Part shown: piece after piece, positions 1 through 6,953 of the stretch
Layout: every line of letters begins with the position of its first letter
Position numbering within the stretch: position 1 is the stretch's first letter
Origin: Methanobacterium sp. PtaU1.Bin097
Lineage (GTDB): Archaea > Methanobacteriota > Methanobacteria > Methanobacteriales > Methanobacteriaceae
DNA length: 9,454 nucleotides
Assembly: GCA_002067325.1 (NCBI GenBank)
Contig: MVQY01000074.1
Location: 1-9,454, forward strand
Direction: 5' to 3'
Notes under the pieces: model-generated
Seen by the model: the letters and a program-made list of their open reading frames with translations, nothing else
The model's database searches: none
Told to the model about the DNA's origin: nothing
Position numbers and translations under genes: made by a program

Positions 1-693
1 TTCTTGTAAACCAAAATCAACAAACCGCCGGTAAATAAGGACAGGAGCAGTAGTAGGGTAGTAAGCTAGAATTACAATGGCGCCGAATTCGCTTATAGCC
101 CGGGCCCAGCACATTATGGACCCCACAACCACGTTTCTAAGGGATAAAGGTAAAGTTATAATAAAAAAGGTCTTAAGGGACCCGGAACCCAATGTACGGG
201 CCACCTTCTCCATCCGGGGGTCAACGTTTTCAAATCCCTCCCGGGAAGAGTTCACCACAAAGGAAGAACTGGCAAAGAGCATGGCCACAATAATTCCAGG
301 AATGGCATCGGAGAAGGTGAGTCCGATTTGGGATAAGGGCTGTCCAAAGATGCCGCCAGGATTAAAGACTAATAAGAGGATTATACCACTAACCGTGTGG
401 GGAATTACCAAAGGTACATCAATTACAGATTCAACAAAGCCCTTTCCCCAGAAATCATTACGGGCCAGGAGGTAAGCCAGTGGTACTCCAAACAAAAGGG
501 CAATAATAGTCGCCGCCAGTGCAGCATAGATACTGAGAAACAGGGCACTCATTACACCTGGGTCCTGTATATTGTTCAAAATTATACCCGGATTGGCGGA
601 AACCATCAGGTTAACGATGGGTATTAAGACGAAGAAGAACAAGAAAGATCCCATTATGGCAAAGAAGATAGTGGTGTGATCTAGTTTTCTCAT
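1..693 (-). CDS. wtpB: Tungstate/molybdate ABC transporter permease WtpB (partial, C-terminus off left edge)
   Basis: Membrane permease of a tungstate/molybdate importer. Translating the minus strand from the ATG at 691-693 gives 231 residues without a stop up to the window edge, so the C-terminus is missing; the archaeal family is usually about 250 residues, so probably only 15-25 are lost. Hydrophobic segments lie near residues 9-31, 50-77, 92-110, 130-147 and 188-211. Residues 161-182 form the cytoplasmic EAA loop that docks on the ATPase (EKVARTLGSGSLKTFF, then ITLPLS). The end PVLIYRRFVDFGLQE is typical of ModB/WtpB. It follows wtpA by 92 bases, with a terminator-like hairpin and a TATA box in the gap. 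There is no Shine-Dalgarno sequence before the ATG, which suggests a nearly leaderless transcript. The ATPase gene (wtpC) would be expected to the left. Tungstate against molybdate preference cannot be read from the sequence. Confidence 0.9.
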   Translation of the reverse strand, partial: MRKLDHTTIFFAIMGSFLFFFVLIPIVNLMVSANPGIILNNIQDPGVMSALFLSIYAALAATIIALLFGVPLAYLLARNDFWGKGFVESVIDVPLVIPHTVSGIILLLVFNPGGIFGQPLSQIGLTFSDAIPGIIVAMLFASSSFVVNSSREGFENVDPRMEKVARTLGSGSLKTFFIITLPLSLRNVVVGSIMCWARAISEFGAIVILAYYPTTAPVLIYRRFVDFGLQE

Positions 694-718
694 ATTAATC
701 GTTTAAAAATTAGTTCGA

Positions 719-735
719 CATGCATATAATAATAT
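719..735 (-). promoter_or_regulatory. TATA-like promoter of wtpB with CATGTCGAA element
   Basis: On the minus strand ATTATTATATG (about 723-733) resembles an archaeal TATA box whose centre lies about 33 bases before the wtpB ATG. Initiation about 25 bases downstream would leave only a few bases of leader, which fits the absence of a ribosome binding site. Directly after the TATA box comes GCATGTCGAA (minus strand, 713-722), which matches the element at 5562-5571 at the Fec-type operon promoter. Inference only. Confidence 0.45.
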
Positions 736-745
736 CACTCTTTTT

Positions 746-775
746 AAAAAAAATAAAAAAGGGAGGAAGATCCTC
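746..775 (-). terminator. Hairpin plus T-tract after wtpA
   Basis: Reading the minus strand just after the wtpA stop, GAGGA-TCT-TCCTC forms a perfect 5-bp stem with a 3-base loop, followed by CC and T6-A-T8. This resembles a T-tract archaeal terminator. Because wtpB follows, it would either end most wtpA transcripts or reduce read-through, leaving more binding protein than permease. Confidence 0.6.
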
Positions 776-785
776 AAATTTTGAT

Positions 786-1853
786 TCATGGTCCTGTTAT
801 ATATTGGTCGAGCTGACTGGGTATGTTAGTTGAACCACTGGTTGCAACTGCAGGAACAATGGGGTCTATGAAATTATTCTGGGATATGGTCTGACCTTCA
901 CTGCTTAGAAGGAGTTCCATGAATTCAATGGCCAGTTCGTTATCTGGAGCGTTGGTTAAAATGGTGATACCATAGACAATTGGTGTCAGGGTGATGGTCT
1001 TGGTTTTATTGCTACCTTCTAAATCACTGAACTGTATCAACTGTATGGTTTTGTAGTCTGATTCAAATTGTGTGTCTGAAAGTTTCAGTTTGTCGGGGAG
1101 TTCCAGGTATTTGATATTGCCGCCTGCCTGCTGTGCATCACTCTTGTACACGAACGCGTAGTCAACAGAACCGGACTGTACCAGGGTCAGTGTATCCCTC
1201 ACGTTTGGTCTGGATGTCAATTGACCGGTAGGACCCAGGTCGTTGGGACTCTTTATCACAAATCCAGTACCATTGGCCTCGGATGTGATGGCAGAATTGG
1301 ACGTGATAAGTTCATCGAATATGGTAGTGTTGTTGTAGTAGCTGTTTGCAAGCTGTATCATCATCACCGCACGGTACCCGGCTGGTGCAGAGTTTGGATC
1401 GGCTATTCCGAAGGTCACATCATCCTGTGACAGTATCTGATACCAGTTGTCAGCGTTGATCTGGCTGGCATTGGTACTTTGATCTGTATAGGCAATTACC
1501 ATTTCATTTTTTGCATATTTCAGGTTCCAGGTGGCGAAATCAGGCATTAAACTCTTATCGATCAGCCCGTAGTCAGCTGATGCCATGATATCCACTGACT
1601 TGTTCAGCTGGGTTATCTGGCTAATCAGATCACCACTACCACCATACTGTATATTTACAGTAACGTTGGGGTGAGTTTCCTTAAATTTTGCAGCCGTAGC
1701 GTTCATAGAATTAGAAAGACTTGAAGCCGCCATTATGGTAAGTGTACCGCTTTCTGAGGAAGTAGGAGATAAAAAAGAATAGTATCCATATACTCCCACG
1801 GCGACTACTGCAATCACTATTATAACTATCGCTGCAATCATTTTATTATTCAT
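786..1853 (-). CDS. wtpA: Tungstate/molybdate-binding protein WtpA (ModA/WtpA family)
   Basis: Extracellular solute-binding protein of 355 residues that captures tungstate or molybdate for the adjoining permease. Residues 4-28 are a hydrophobic signal peptide or membrane anchor without a lipobox Cys. The mature part begins with TLTIMAASSLSNSM (first oxyanion-binding loop) and continues with YGGSGDL (70-76), DIMASADYGLID (88-99, typical of WtpA), DPNSAPAGYRA (152-162) and DYAFVYKSDA (231-240). The archaeal family usually reads DPCGYR at the fourth motif; here it is APAGYR, so an Asp I recall as a metal ligand seems to be replaced (see findings). The ATG at 1851-1853 is supported by GGAGG at 1861-1865, 7 bases upstream. 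It has its own promoter region at 1890-1967 and is separated from the Fec-type operon by a terminator. Family assignment is firm; exact anion preference is not. Confidence 0.92.
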   Translation of the reverse strand: MNNKMIAAIVIIVIAVVAVGVYGYYSFLSPTSSESGTLTIMAASSLSNSMNATAAKFKETHPNVTVNIQYGGSGDLISQITQLNKSVDIMASADYGLIDKSLMPDFATWNLKYAKNEMVIAYTDQSTNASQINADNWYQILSQDDVTFGIADPNSAPAGYRAVMMIQLANSYYNNTTIFDELITSNSAITSEANGTGFVIKSPNDLGPTGQLTSRPNVRDTLTLVQSGSVDYAFVYKSDAQQAGGNIKYLELPDKLKLSDTQFESDYKTIQLIQFSDLEGSNKTKTITLTPIVYGITILTNAPDNELAIEFMELLLSSEGQTISQNNFIDPIVPAVATSGSTNIPSQLDQYITGP

Positions 1854-1890
1854 ATCAAAACCTCCATAGGTCTTTGTTATTAAGTGTTTC

Positions 1891-1926
1891 TCGATATGAA
1901 GATAAAAACGTTTCGATCGTTATATC
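1891..1926 (-). promoter_or_regulatory. Possible operator downstream of the wtpA promoter (ModE-like half-sites)
   Basis: Two TCGNTAT elements (TCGATAT at 1891-1897 and TCGTTATAT at 1917-1925) flank an AACG-N7-CGTT inverted repeat (1907-1921). The CGNTATAT wording recalls half-sites of molybdate regulator ModE, but the arrangement here is a direct repeat rather than the E. coli palindrome. It would lie at or just after the predicted start of the wtpA transcript, a position suited to repression. Low certainty. Confidence 0.3.
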
Positions 1927-1934
1927 TTAATGGA

Positions 1935-1967
1935 GTTTTATAATCCGCTTGAAACTCATATAAAAGC
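1935..1967 (-). promoter_or_regulatory. wtpA promoter (two candidate TATA boxes)
   Basis: On the minus strand GCTTTTATATGA (1956-1967) and GGATTATAAAAC (1935-1946) both resemble archaeal TATA boxes. Initiation about 25 bases downstream would place the transcript start near 1910-1935, leaving a leader of roughly 60-80 bases that contains the strong GGAGG ribosome site at 1861-1865. Which box is used cannot be decided here. Confidence 0.5.
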
Positions 1968-2059
1968 AGGATAAGTGATTACCATAAAATCTATCTTAAT
2001 TGTGAAAATAATTATACAAGAAAAAATTGAACGTTAGAAAATGGTTATTTTTAATCTAA

Positions 2060-2083
2060 TTTTCCAGAAAATCTGGAAAAAAA
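2060..2083 (-). terminator. T-run and 9-bp inverted repeat after the Fec-type operon and RHH gene
   Basis: On the plus strand TTTTCCAGA-AAA-TCTGGAAAA (2060-2080) is a perfect 9-bp inverted repeat with a 3-base loop. On the minus strand, about 37 bases after the stop of the ribbon-helix-helix gene, transcription first meets T7 (2077-2083) and then this hairpin. A T-run of this kind is a plausible archaeal terminator. The repeat could also be an operator, for example of the neighbouring RHH protein. Confidence 0.5.
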
Positions 2084-2119
2084 GCACGAGCCGTCAGACC
2101 CAACTTATAATTGATAAAC

Positions 2120-2272
2120 CTATAAAACTCCCTTCATCTTCATCTTCCTTATATAATCATCTACGGCTCTTCTTATTAAATTTCCAATGGGTACATCACC
2201 TTTTTTGGTTGAAAGTTCCCTCAAATCTTGATACATTTCTTCAGGAATTTTCATGGTTATCTGTTTGTCCAT
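2120..2272 (-). CDS. Ribbon-helix-helix (CopG/Arc-type) DNA-binding protein, 50 aa
   Basis: A small transcription regulator. Minus-strand translation from the ATG at 2270-2272 gives 50 residues: an N-terminal beta strand (KQITMKIP, residues 3-10), helix A (EEMYQDLRELSTKK, 11-24), a GDVPIG turn and helix B (NLIRRAVDDYIRKMK, 31-45). This is the complete ribbon-helix-helix fold, whose dimer reads DNA through the strand; no ligand-binding domain such as the ACT domain of NikR is present. Two in-frame upstream ATGs (2281, 2287) would add 3 or 5 residues; GATGA at 2277-2281 slightly favours the ATG at 2272. It starts 18-33 bases after the ATPase stop, so it is probably the last gene of the importer transcript. 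Regulation of that operon or its own is inference. The overlapping plus-strand open frame (2041-2277) is a shadow. Confidence 0.8.
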   Translation of the reverse strand: MDKQITMKIPEEMYQDLRELSTKKGDVPIGNLIRRAVDDYIRKMKMKGVL

Positions 2273-2305
2273 TGTAATCATCTGCATTTAGTTTTTTTAT
2301 ATTAT

Positions 2306-3079
2306 CTATAAAGGAACAACCGTTTTCCGGTGGTCTTCAACATCCATTATTCTTACATTAATTTCATAAGCGTTTCTCATATTTTCTTCTGTTACCACAT
2401 CTTCTGGGCTTCCCACAGCCATAAGAGTTCCGTTATTCATTATCACAACTTTATTTGATGAAATGAAGGCATGATCCGGGTAATGTGATGTCATTATCAC
2501 TGACAAACCATTCTTTGATAATTTATTGATAATTCCAAGTGTTCTAATCTGGTTTCCAAAGTCCAGGTGAGATGTTGGTTCGTCCAGAAGCAAAATCTCT
2601 GGTTGTTGAGTGAGAACTCTGGCCATAATCACTAACTGCCTTTCCCCACCACTAATTTCATTGTAAAGTTTATCCTTTAAATGTGCAATTCCTAAACTTT
2701 CCATAGCGTTTTCTGCAATTTTATAGTCTTTCTTACCGGGAGATTCTGTTAAACCTAAATGTGGTACCCTACCCAAAAGAACGATATCAATAACACGAAA
2801 TGCGAAGGTTGAGCTATGAGTTTGAGGTATATAGCCCATCTTTTTCGCTAATTCATCGTTATCCATCATTGTGATATTTTTGCCTTTGAAAAGAATATCC
2901 CCTTTATTTAGTTTAAGCAAACCATTGATACATTTAATTAAAGTTGATTTACCAGCACCATTTGGTCCCAATATGCATAAAATGTCTCCTTCGTCGATTG
3001 AAAAGCTTATATCCTCAAATATTTTCTTTTTTTCATTGTAGGAAAATTCGATATTGTTTATTTCCAGCAACTTGCTCAT
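2306..3079 (-). CDS. Fec/Btu-type ABC transporter ATP-binding protein
   Basis: Cytoplasmic ATPase that powers uptake of a metal chelate, cobalamin-like compound or oxyanion through the neighbouring permease. From the ATG at 3077-3079 it has 257 residues, usual for FecE/BtuD. Visible are Walker A GPNGAGKST (38-46), the Q-loop YIPQ (Gln86), the signature ISGGERQ (142-148), Walker B ILLLDE with catalytic Glu167, the D-loop SHLD and the switch His199 (TSHYPDH). All catalytic residues are intact. The ATG at 3079 overlaps the permease stop as ATGA and has GAGGG (3086-3090) 6 bases upstream; the ATG at 3085, giving two more residues, sits too close to that ribosome site. The overlap indicates translational coupling with the permease. 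It resembles FecE, BtuD and Haemophilus MolC alike, so sequence does not name the cargo. Confidence 0.93.
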   Translation of the reverse strand: MSKLLEINNIEFSYNEKKKIFEDISFSIDEGDILCILGPNGAGKSTLIKCINGLLKLNKGDILFKGKNITMMDNDELAKKMGYIPQTHSSTFAFRVIDIVLLGRVPHLGLTESPGKKDYKIAENAMESLGIAHLKDKLYNEISGGERQLVIMARVLTQQPEILLLDEPTSHLDFGNQIRTLGIINKLSKNGLSVIMTSHYPDHAFISSNKVVIMNNGTLMAVGSPEDVVTEENMRNAYEINVRIMDVEDHRKTVVPL

Positions 3080-4095
3080 GACCATCCCTCATATCCTTTG
3101 TGTAACAGATAAATAAAGAAAGGAGCTCCAACAATTGCAGTTAATATTCCCAGAGGAATTTCTACTGGGGCAGCAGTTCTACAAACACCATCTACCAGTA
3201 ATAAAAAAACAGCTCCTAATGAAATACTGGCCGGTAACAGGATTTTATGATCAGGACCCACAAATATCCTGGCGATATGGGGTATTACCAGACCTACCCA
3301 GCCGATTATACCACTTACACTCACCGCTGAAGCTGTTAAAAGAGTACAACTCAAAATCACGATTATTCTCAGGTTATCTGTATTCACACCCAGAGATCGG
3401 GCTTCCTCGTCACCTATAGAAAGAGCGTTAATTCTCCACCTGACCAGTAATAGTATGGTGAAACCAAGGAATATGGGTATTAAAATCGTTATCACACTAC
3501 TGGCATTTACAGTAGCCAGACTTCCCATTAACCAAAAGGTAATTTCAGGTAATTTACTGTAGGGATCCGCCACATATTTGATGCAGGAAGTAAAAGCCGT
3601 AAACAATGCTGCAATTGCTATTCCACCTAACACCATCATCAACGTGGTGTTACCCCTGAAACTTTTGCTTATGGAATAAGTGATGCTAACTGCAGTTAAA
3701 CCAGTTAAAAATGCCATGATCTGGATTATCAATGATCCTTGACTGAATAATATGGCTAAAGCCGCCCCAAAACCAGCCCCTGCTGAAACACCTAAGATAT
3801 CAGGTGAAACTAGGGGATTTCTAAATATCCCCTGAAATGAAGCACCGGAAATGGATAATGCAGCACCGACTATCATGGCTGCCACTATTCGAGGTAGTCT
3901 AATATCCCATACTACGGTGTAAATTGAACTGGGTAAGTTCGTATCAAAGTGAAATACTGCAGAACTCAGGGCCAGTATAACATCCAGGGGTGAAATGGGA
4001 TATCTGCCTATTAAAAATGATAATAAAAATAATATAACAGGTAAAATGATGAGCATTGAGATTACTGATATATTCTTGATCTTACTTCTTTGCAT
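3076..4095 (-). CDS. FecCD/BtuC-type ABC transporter permease
   Basis: Polytopic membrane protein of 339 residues, the usual length for the FecCD family, which normally has ten helices and works as a homodimer. The family hallmark FRNPLVSPDILGVSAGA is at 91-107, GDEEARSLGV (228-237) is the coupling loop facing the ATPase, and GIIGWVGLVIPHIAR (262-276) is the second strongly conserved motif. Hydrophobic stretches cover most of the rest (12-30, 70-87, 105-140, 150-170, 199-220, 243-272, 288-304, 313-331). The ATG at 4093-4095 has GGAGG at 4106-4110. The gene follows the binding protein after an 89-base gap that contains a hairpin and T-tract, and its stop overlaps the ATPase start. Cargo may be an iron or other metal chelate, cobalamin, or molybdate/tungstate as in the MolBCA system of Haemophilus influenzae. 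Confidence 0.93.
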   Translation of the reverse strand: MQRSKIKNISVISMLIILPVILFLLSFLIGRYPISPLDVILALSSAVFHFDTNLPSSIYTVVWDIRLPRIVAAMIVGAALSISGASFQGIFRNPLVSPDILGVSAGAGFGAALAILFSQGSLIIQIMAFLTGLTAVSITYSISKSFRGNTTLMMVLGGIAIAALFTAFTSCIKYVADPYSKLPEITFWLMGSLATVNASSVITILIPIFLGFTILLLVRWRINALSIGDEEARSLGVNTDNLRIIVILSCTLLTASAVSVSGIIGWVGLVIPHIARIFVGPDHKILLPASISLGAVFLLLVDGVCRTAAPVEIPLGILTAIVGAPFFIYLLHKGYEGWS

Positions 4096-4130
4096 ACGAC
4101 TTTAACCTCCCATCTGGTAGAAAAATCCTG

Positions 4131-4169
4131 AATAAATAAAAAAAATAAAAAAATAGAAATCGTATTTCT
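4131..4169 (-). terminator. Hairpin plus T-tract between binding-protein and permease genes
   Basis: On the minus strand, 16 bases after the binding-protein stop, AGAAAT-ACG-ATTTCT forms a perfect 6-bp stem with a 3-base loop (4155-4169), followed by a T-rich tract (A-T7-A-T8 and further T-rich sequence, 4131-4154). This looks like a partial terminator that would keep permease and ATPase mRNA below that of the binding protein. Confidence 0.6.
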
Positions 4170-4184
4170 AACCTTAAAATATCC

Positions 4185-5270
<1,086 letters not shown>

Positions 5271-5357
5271 TAAATTCACCTTCTAATCATCATTATCTTT
5301 TTTCCACCACAATTAATCAGTTAAATTCATCGGTGGGTGATCAAATGTGTTTACTCC

Positions 5358-5380
5358 TTTTGAGATAATTATTCTCAAAA
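5358..5380. promoter_or_regulatory. Perfect inverted repeat TTTTGAGA-N7-TCTCAAAA, candidate operator
   Basis: Two exact 8-base arms flank a TAATTAT spacer. The 23-bp site, with AT-rich centre, looks like a dimeric metalloregulator site (DtxR- or Fur-like in form). It lies about 90 bases before the binding-protein start and just downstream of the second candidate TATA box (about 5420), where a bound repressor would block initiation. The regulator is unknown. Confidence 0.45.
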
Positions 5381-5499
5381 TTTTTAGTTTTCACCAGGTT
5401 TTTGTATTTTTTCTAGCTTTTAAATTCTAAATTTATTCTAATCAATTATTGGGGGTTAAATTCGTCTTCAAATTTTTTATTTACCACCTCCCTTTGTAA

Positions 5500-5536
5500 T
5501 ATAAAAAATCGATGAAATTTTTTACTTCACCGATTT
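5500..5536 (-). terminator. Hairpin with T-run: terminator of the upstream gene or attenuator in the leader
   Basis: On the minus strand AAATCGGTGAA (5526-5536) can pair with TTCATCGATTT (5506-5516) over 11 positions with one mismatch, followed by TTTATATT. It is about 100 bases past the stop of the methyltransferase at 5639, yet downstream of the TATA box at 5554-5561, so it may end the upstream transcript, attenuate the importer transcript, or both. Confidence 0.45.
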
Positions 5537-5546
5537 AAGGATTGTG

Positions 5547-5568
5547 GACATGTATATATAAACATGTC
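5547..5568 (-). promoter_or_regulatory. TATA box enclosed by GACATGT/ACATGTC inverted repeat (Fec-type operon promoter)
   Basis: GACATGT-ATATATAA-ACATGTC is a perfect palindrome with 7-base arms and an 8-base centre. On the minus strand the centre reads TTATATAT, an excellent archaeal TATA box. A protein bound to the arms would cover the TATA box and shut out TBP. The arm plus flank (ACATGTCGAA, 5562-5571) recurs beside the wtpB TATA box (GCATGTCGAA on the minus strand, 713-722). Confidence 0.6.
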
Positions 5569-5638
5569 GAAAATGAATTGGTAAAATTAGAGTCAATATC
5601 AAAATAATAGAAAAAATTCAATAATTTAATCAATCTAG

Positions 5639-6244
5639 CTAATCTTTTTCAATTAAAATCCATAAACCCGAATCATCATTTTTAATGGTATAATTTTTTA
5701 TTGCACTCTTTATAATTGTGGATTCTAATTTTTCAACGTTAATTTTAGGGGGAAAATTTTTCGGGAAGTATTCATCATCTTCAAGTTTTTTTATTATTTC
5801 ATTTTTCAAATGAAGACTCCCAAAGCCACCCCCAACATAAGCTGTTCCTTCTGGCTTTAAAATTCGATATATTTCCTTAAAAGCCGTACTTAAATCTTTC
5901 CAGAAGGGTATAGATCCCCTGCTAACAACAAGATCTGCAAAATTATTTCGATAGGGAATGTTGTGTACATCGGCCTGGACAACATCTATAACTTCACTCA
6001 ATCCTTCCTGAAAAATATTTTTTTCCGCCAGTTTGCACATTTCTTTTTCAATATCCAGGGAGTAAATCTTTAAATCAGTTATTTTAGCTAAAGCTATGGA
6101 GAGTGCTGCTGGGCCTGTCCCGAGATCGATACAAACCCCCTTTTTAATCCCTGTTGCACTGACAATTTGTCTGGCGATAAGGGGATAAATGGGGGCAAAG
6201 GCATTTTTGGATAATTCATCCATCCTTTTAGGGTCTGTTTTCAT
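5639..6244 (-). CDS. Class I SAM-dependent methyltransferase (small, substrate unknown)
   Basis: Predicted cytoplasmic methyltransferase of 201 residues. The SAM-binding motif I is VCIDLGTGPAALSIAL (37-52), the acidic residue that holds the ribose is Asp64 (YSLDIEKEM), ADVHNIP (91-97) is motif III, and FADLVVSRGS followed by ILKPEGTAYVGGG (128-140) complete the Methyltransf_11/25 core. The C-terminal 60 residues are short and lack a recognised substrate domain. The ATG at 6242-6244 has only a weak GGAAG upstream. It sits 99 bases behind the FmdE paralogue and upstream of the importer promoter, so it most likely shares a transcript with 6344-6919 and 6954-7790. Base use is visibly more AT-rich than in the flanking fmdE-like genes. 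Methylation of a metal ligand or corrinoid-like compound is a guess from context; the family alone does not tell. Confidence 0.85.
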   Translation of the reverse strand: MKTDPKRMDELSKNAFAPIYPLIARQIVSATGIKKGVCIDLGTGPAALSIALAKITDLKIYSLDIEKEMCKLAEKNIFQEGLSEVIDVVQADVHNIPYRNNFADLVVSRGSIPFWKDLSTAFKEIYRILKPEGTAYVGGGFGSLHLKNEIIKKLEDDEYFPKNFPPKINVEKLESTIIKSAIKNYTIKNDDSGLWILIEKD

Positions 6245-6343
6245 AGTTAAACTTCCAGTATCCTATTACAACAAACTGATGTTATCATCTCACCCCTTGG
6301 ACTGATATTTTTCTAAGTAAAACTCAGAAACACGTTTTTTTAG

Positions 6344-6919
6344 TCAATTGGTTGTAGAACAACCTTTGCAGATATCTTCATCATCTATCCTGATAAAGGA
6401 TTCACCACAAATCTTGCAGATGGCCGCATCTTTCTTGGCCTTTACAGGTACCTGAACGTCCACGAATTTCCAGGTGTAAACGTCTTCACCAGCTTTTAAG
6501 AGTTCGGATATGGCTTCTTCATGTGGTACCTTTCTTTCGTTCATATACCAGGCATGGAAAACCGGGTATTTAGCTGTTTTCTCCGGGTCAAGAAATATCC
6601 TGACACCTTTTACGACTTTTTGACCTGGTTTAGCTGCCTTGTTGATGGTCATAGCCATCTTACCATAATCCAGGATCTTCAGCCCCTTGTTTCCAATGGT
6701 GGAGCTGCATAAGATCTGGAAGGGATCAGGCAAGCAGTTGAATGTTTCACAGGTTACATAAACCCTATCCCCTTCATTTATATCCAGTAATCTTCGGGCT
6801 ATCTGCAGCATTTGAAGACCGATAAACGCCCCAGTACTTAAATATCCATGGAAAGGAACTATCTTCTTAATCATGGACAACATTTCAGGGTCATCAATCT
6901 TCGCAATTATCTCATCCAT
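6344..6919 (-). CDS. FmdE-family protein with altered metal-binding motif and C-terminal zinc ribbon
   Basis: A protein of 191 residues related to FmdE, first named from the molybdenum formylmethanofuran dehydrogenase operon; its biochemical role is not established. The core starts with FHGYLSTGAFIGLQM (23-37), where most members, including the paralogue at 7960-8532, read FHGxxCPG: the conserved Cys is Ser28 here and Pro is Thr29. Other core motifs are CETFNCLPDPFQ (57-68), SSTIGNKGLKILDYGKMA (72-89), and a variable segment to about 160. The C-terminus is a zinc ribbon with CKIC (168-171) and CKGC (184-187). The ATG at 6917-6919 has GGTGA five bases upstream, the same geometry as for the binding protein. 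It lies 34 bases after the methyltransferase stop at 6954 and is presumably co-transcribed. His24 is kept, so metal binding may be altered rather than lost. It is not a catalytic subunit of formylmethanofuran dehydrogenase. Confidence 0.88.
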   Translation of the reverse strand: MDEIIAKIDDPEMLSMIKKIVPFHGYLSTGAFIGLQMLQIARRLLDINEGDRVYVTCETFNCLPDPFQILCSSTIGNKGLKILDYGKMAMTINKAAKPGQKVVKGVRIFLDPEKTAKYPVFHAWYMNERKVPHEEAISELLKAGEDVYTWKFVDVQVPVKAKKDAAICKICGESFIRIDDEDICKGCSTTN

Positions 6920-6953
6920 CTAAATCACCCAAAATAAATTATTTTAATTGCTT

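Larger units (their letters stand above)
5271..5638 (-). promoter_or_regulatory. Promoter and long leader of the Fec-type operon; no gene seen
   Basis: This AT-rich gap of 368 bases has no convincing open frame on either strand. On the minus strand it holds a TATA box inside a 22-bp inverted repeat (5547-5568), a hairpin with T-run (5500-5536), an unused GGGAGGTGGT ribosome-site-like sequence (5484-5493), a second possible TATA box (TTTAAAAG, about 5417-5424), a perfect inverted repeat at 5358-5380 and the real ribosome site at 5276-5282. If transcription starts near 5530, the leader is about 260 bases, which is long for an archaeon. No known riboswitch class was recognised. Confidence 0.5.

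Noticed and set aside
77..475. 132-residue open frame on the plus strand
   Set aside because: It lies antisense inside wtpB, whose minus-strand translation is a clear permease; the plus product has no recognisable features. The overlapping frame at 397-627 is rejected for the same reason.
2041..2277. 78-residue open frame on the plus strand
   Set aside because: Antisense to the ribbon-helix-helix gene and its terminator; no ribosome site and no domain.
6248..6289. 13-codon minus-strand open frame in front of the methyltransferase at 5639-6244, with GGGGTGAG before its ATG
   Set aside because: The ribosome-like sequence is too close to the ATG and the peptide is too short to support; it could be a leader peptide but nothing shows this.
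6310..6330. 9-bp hairpin TTTCTAAGT-AAA-ACTCAGAAA followed by T7 on the plus strand
   Set aside because: The T-run follows only on the plus strand, where no gene ends, and the minus strand has no T-run after it, so I do not call a terminator for the minus-strand operon.
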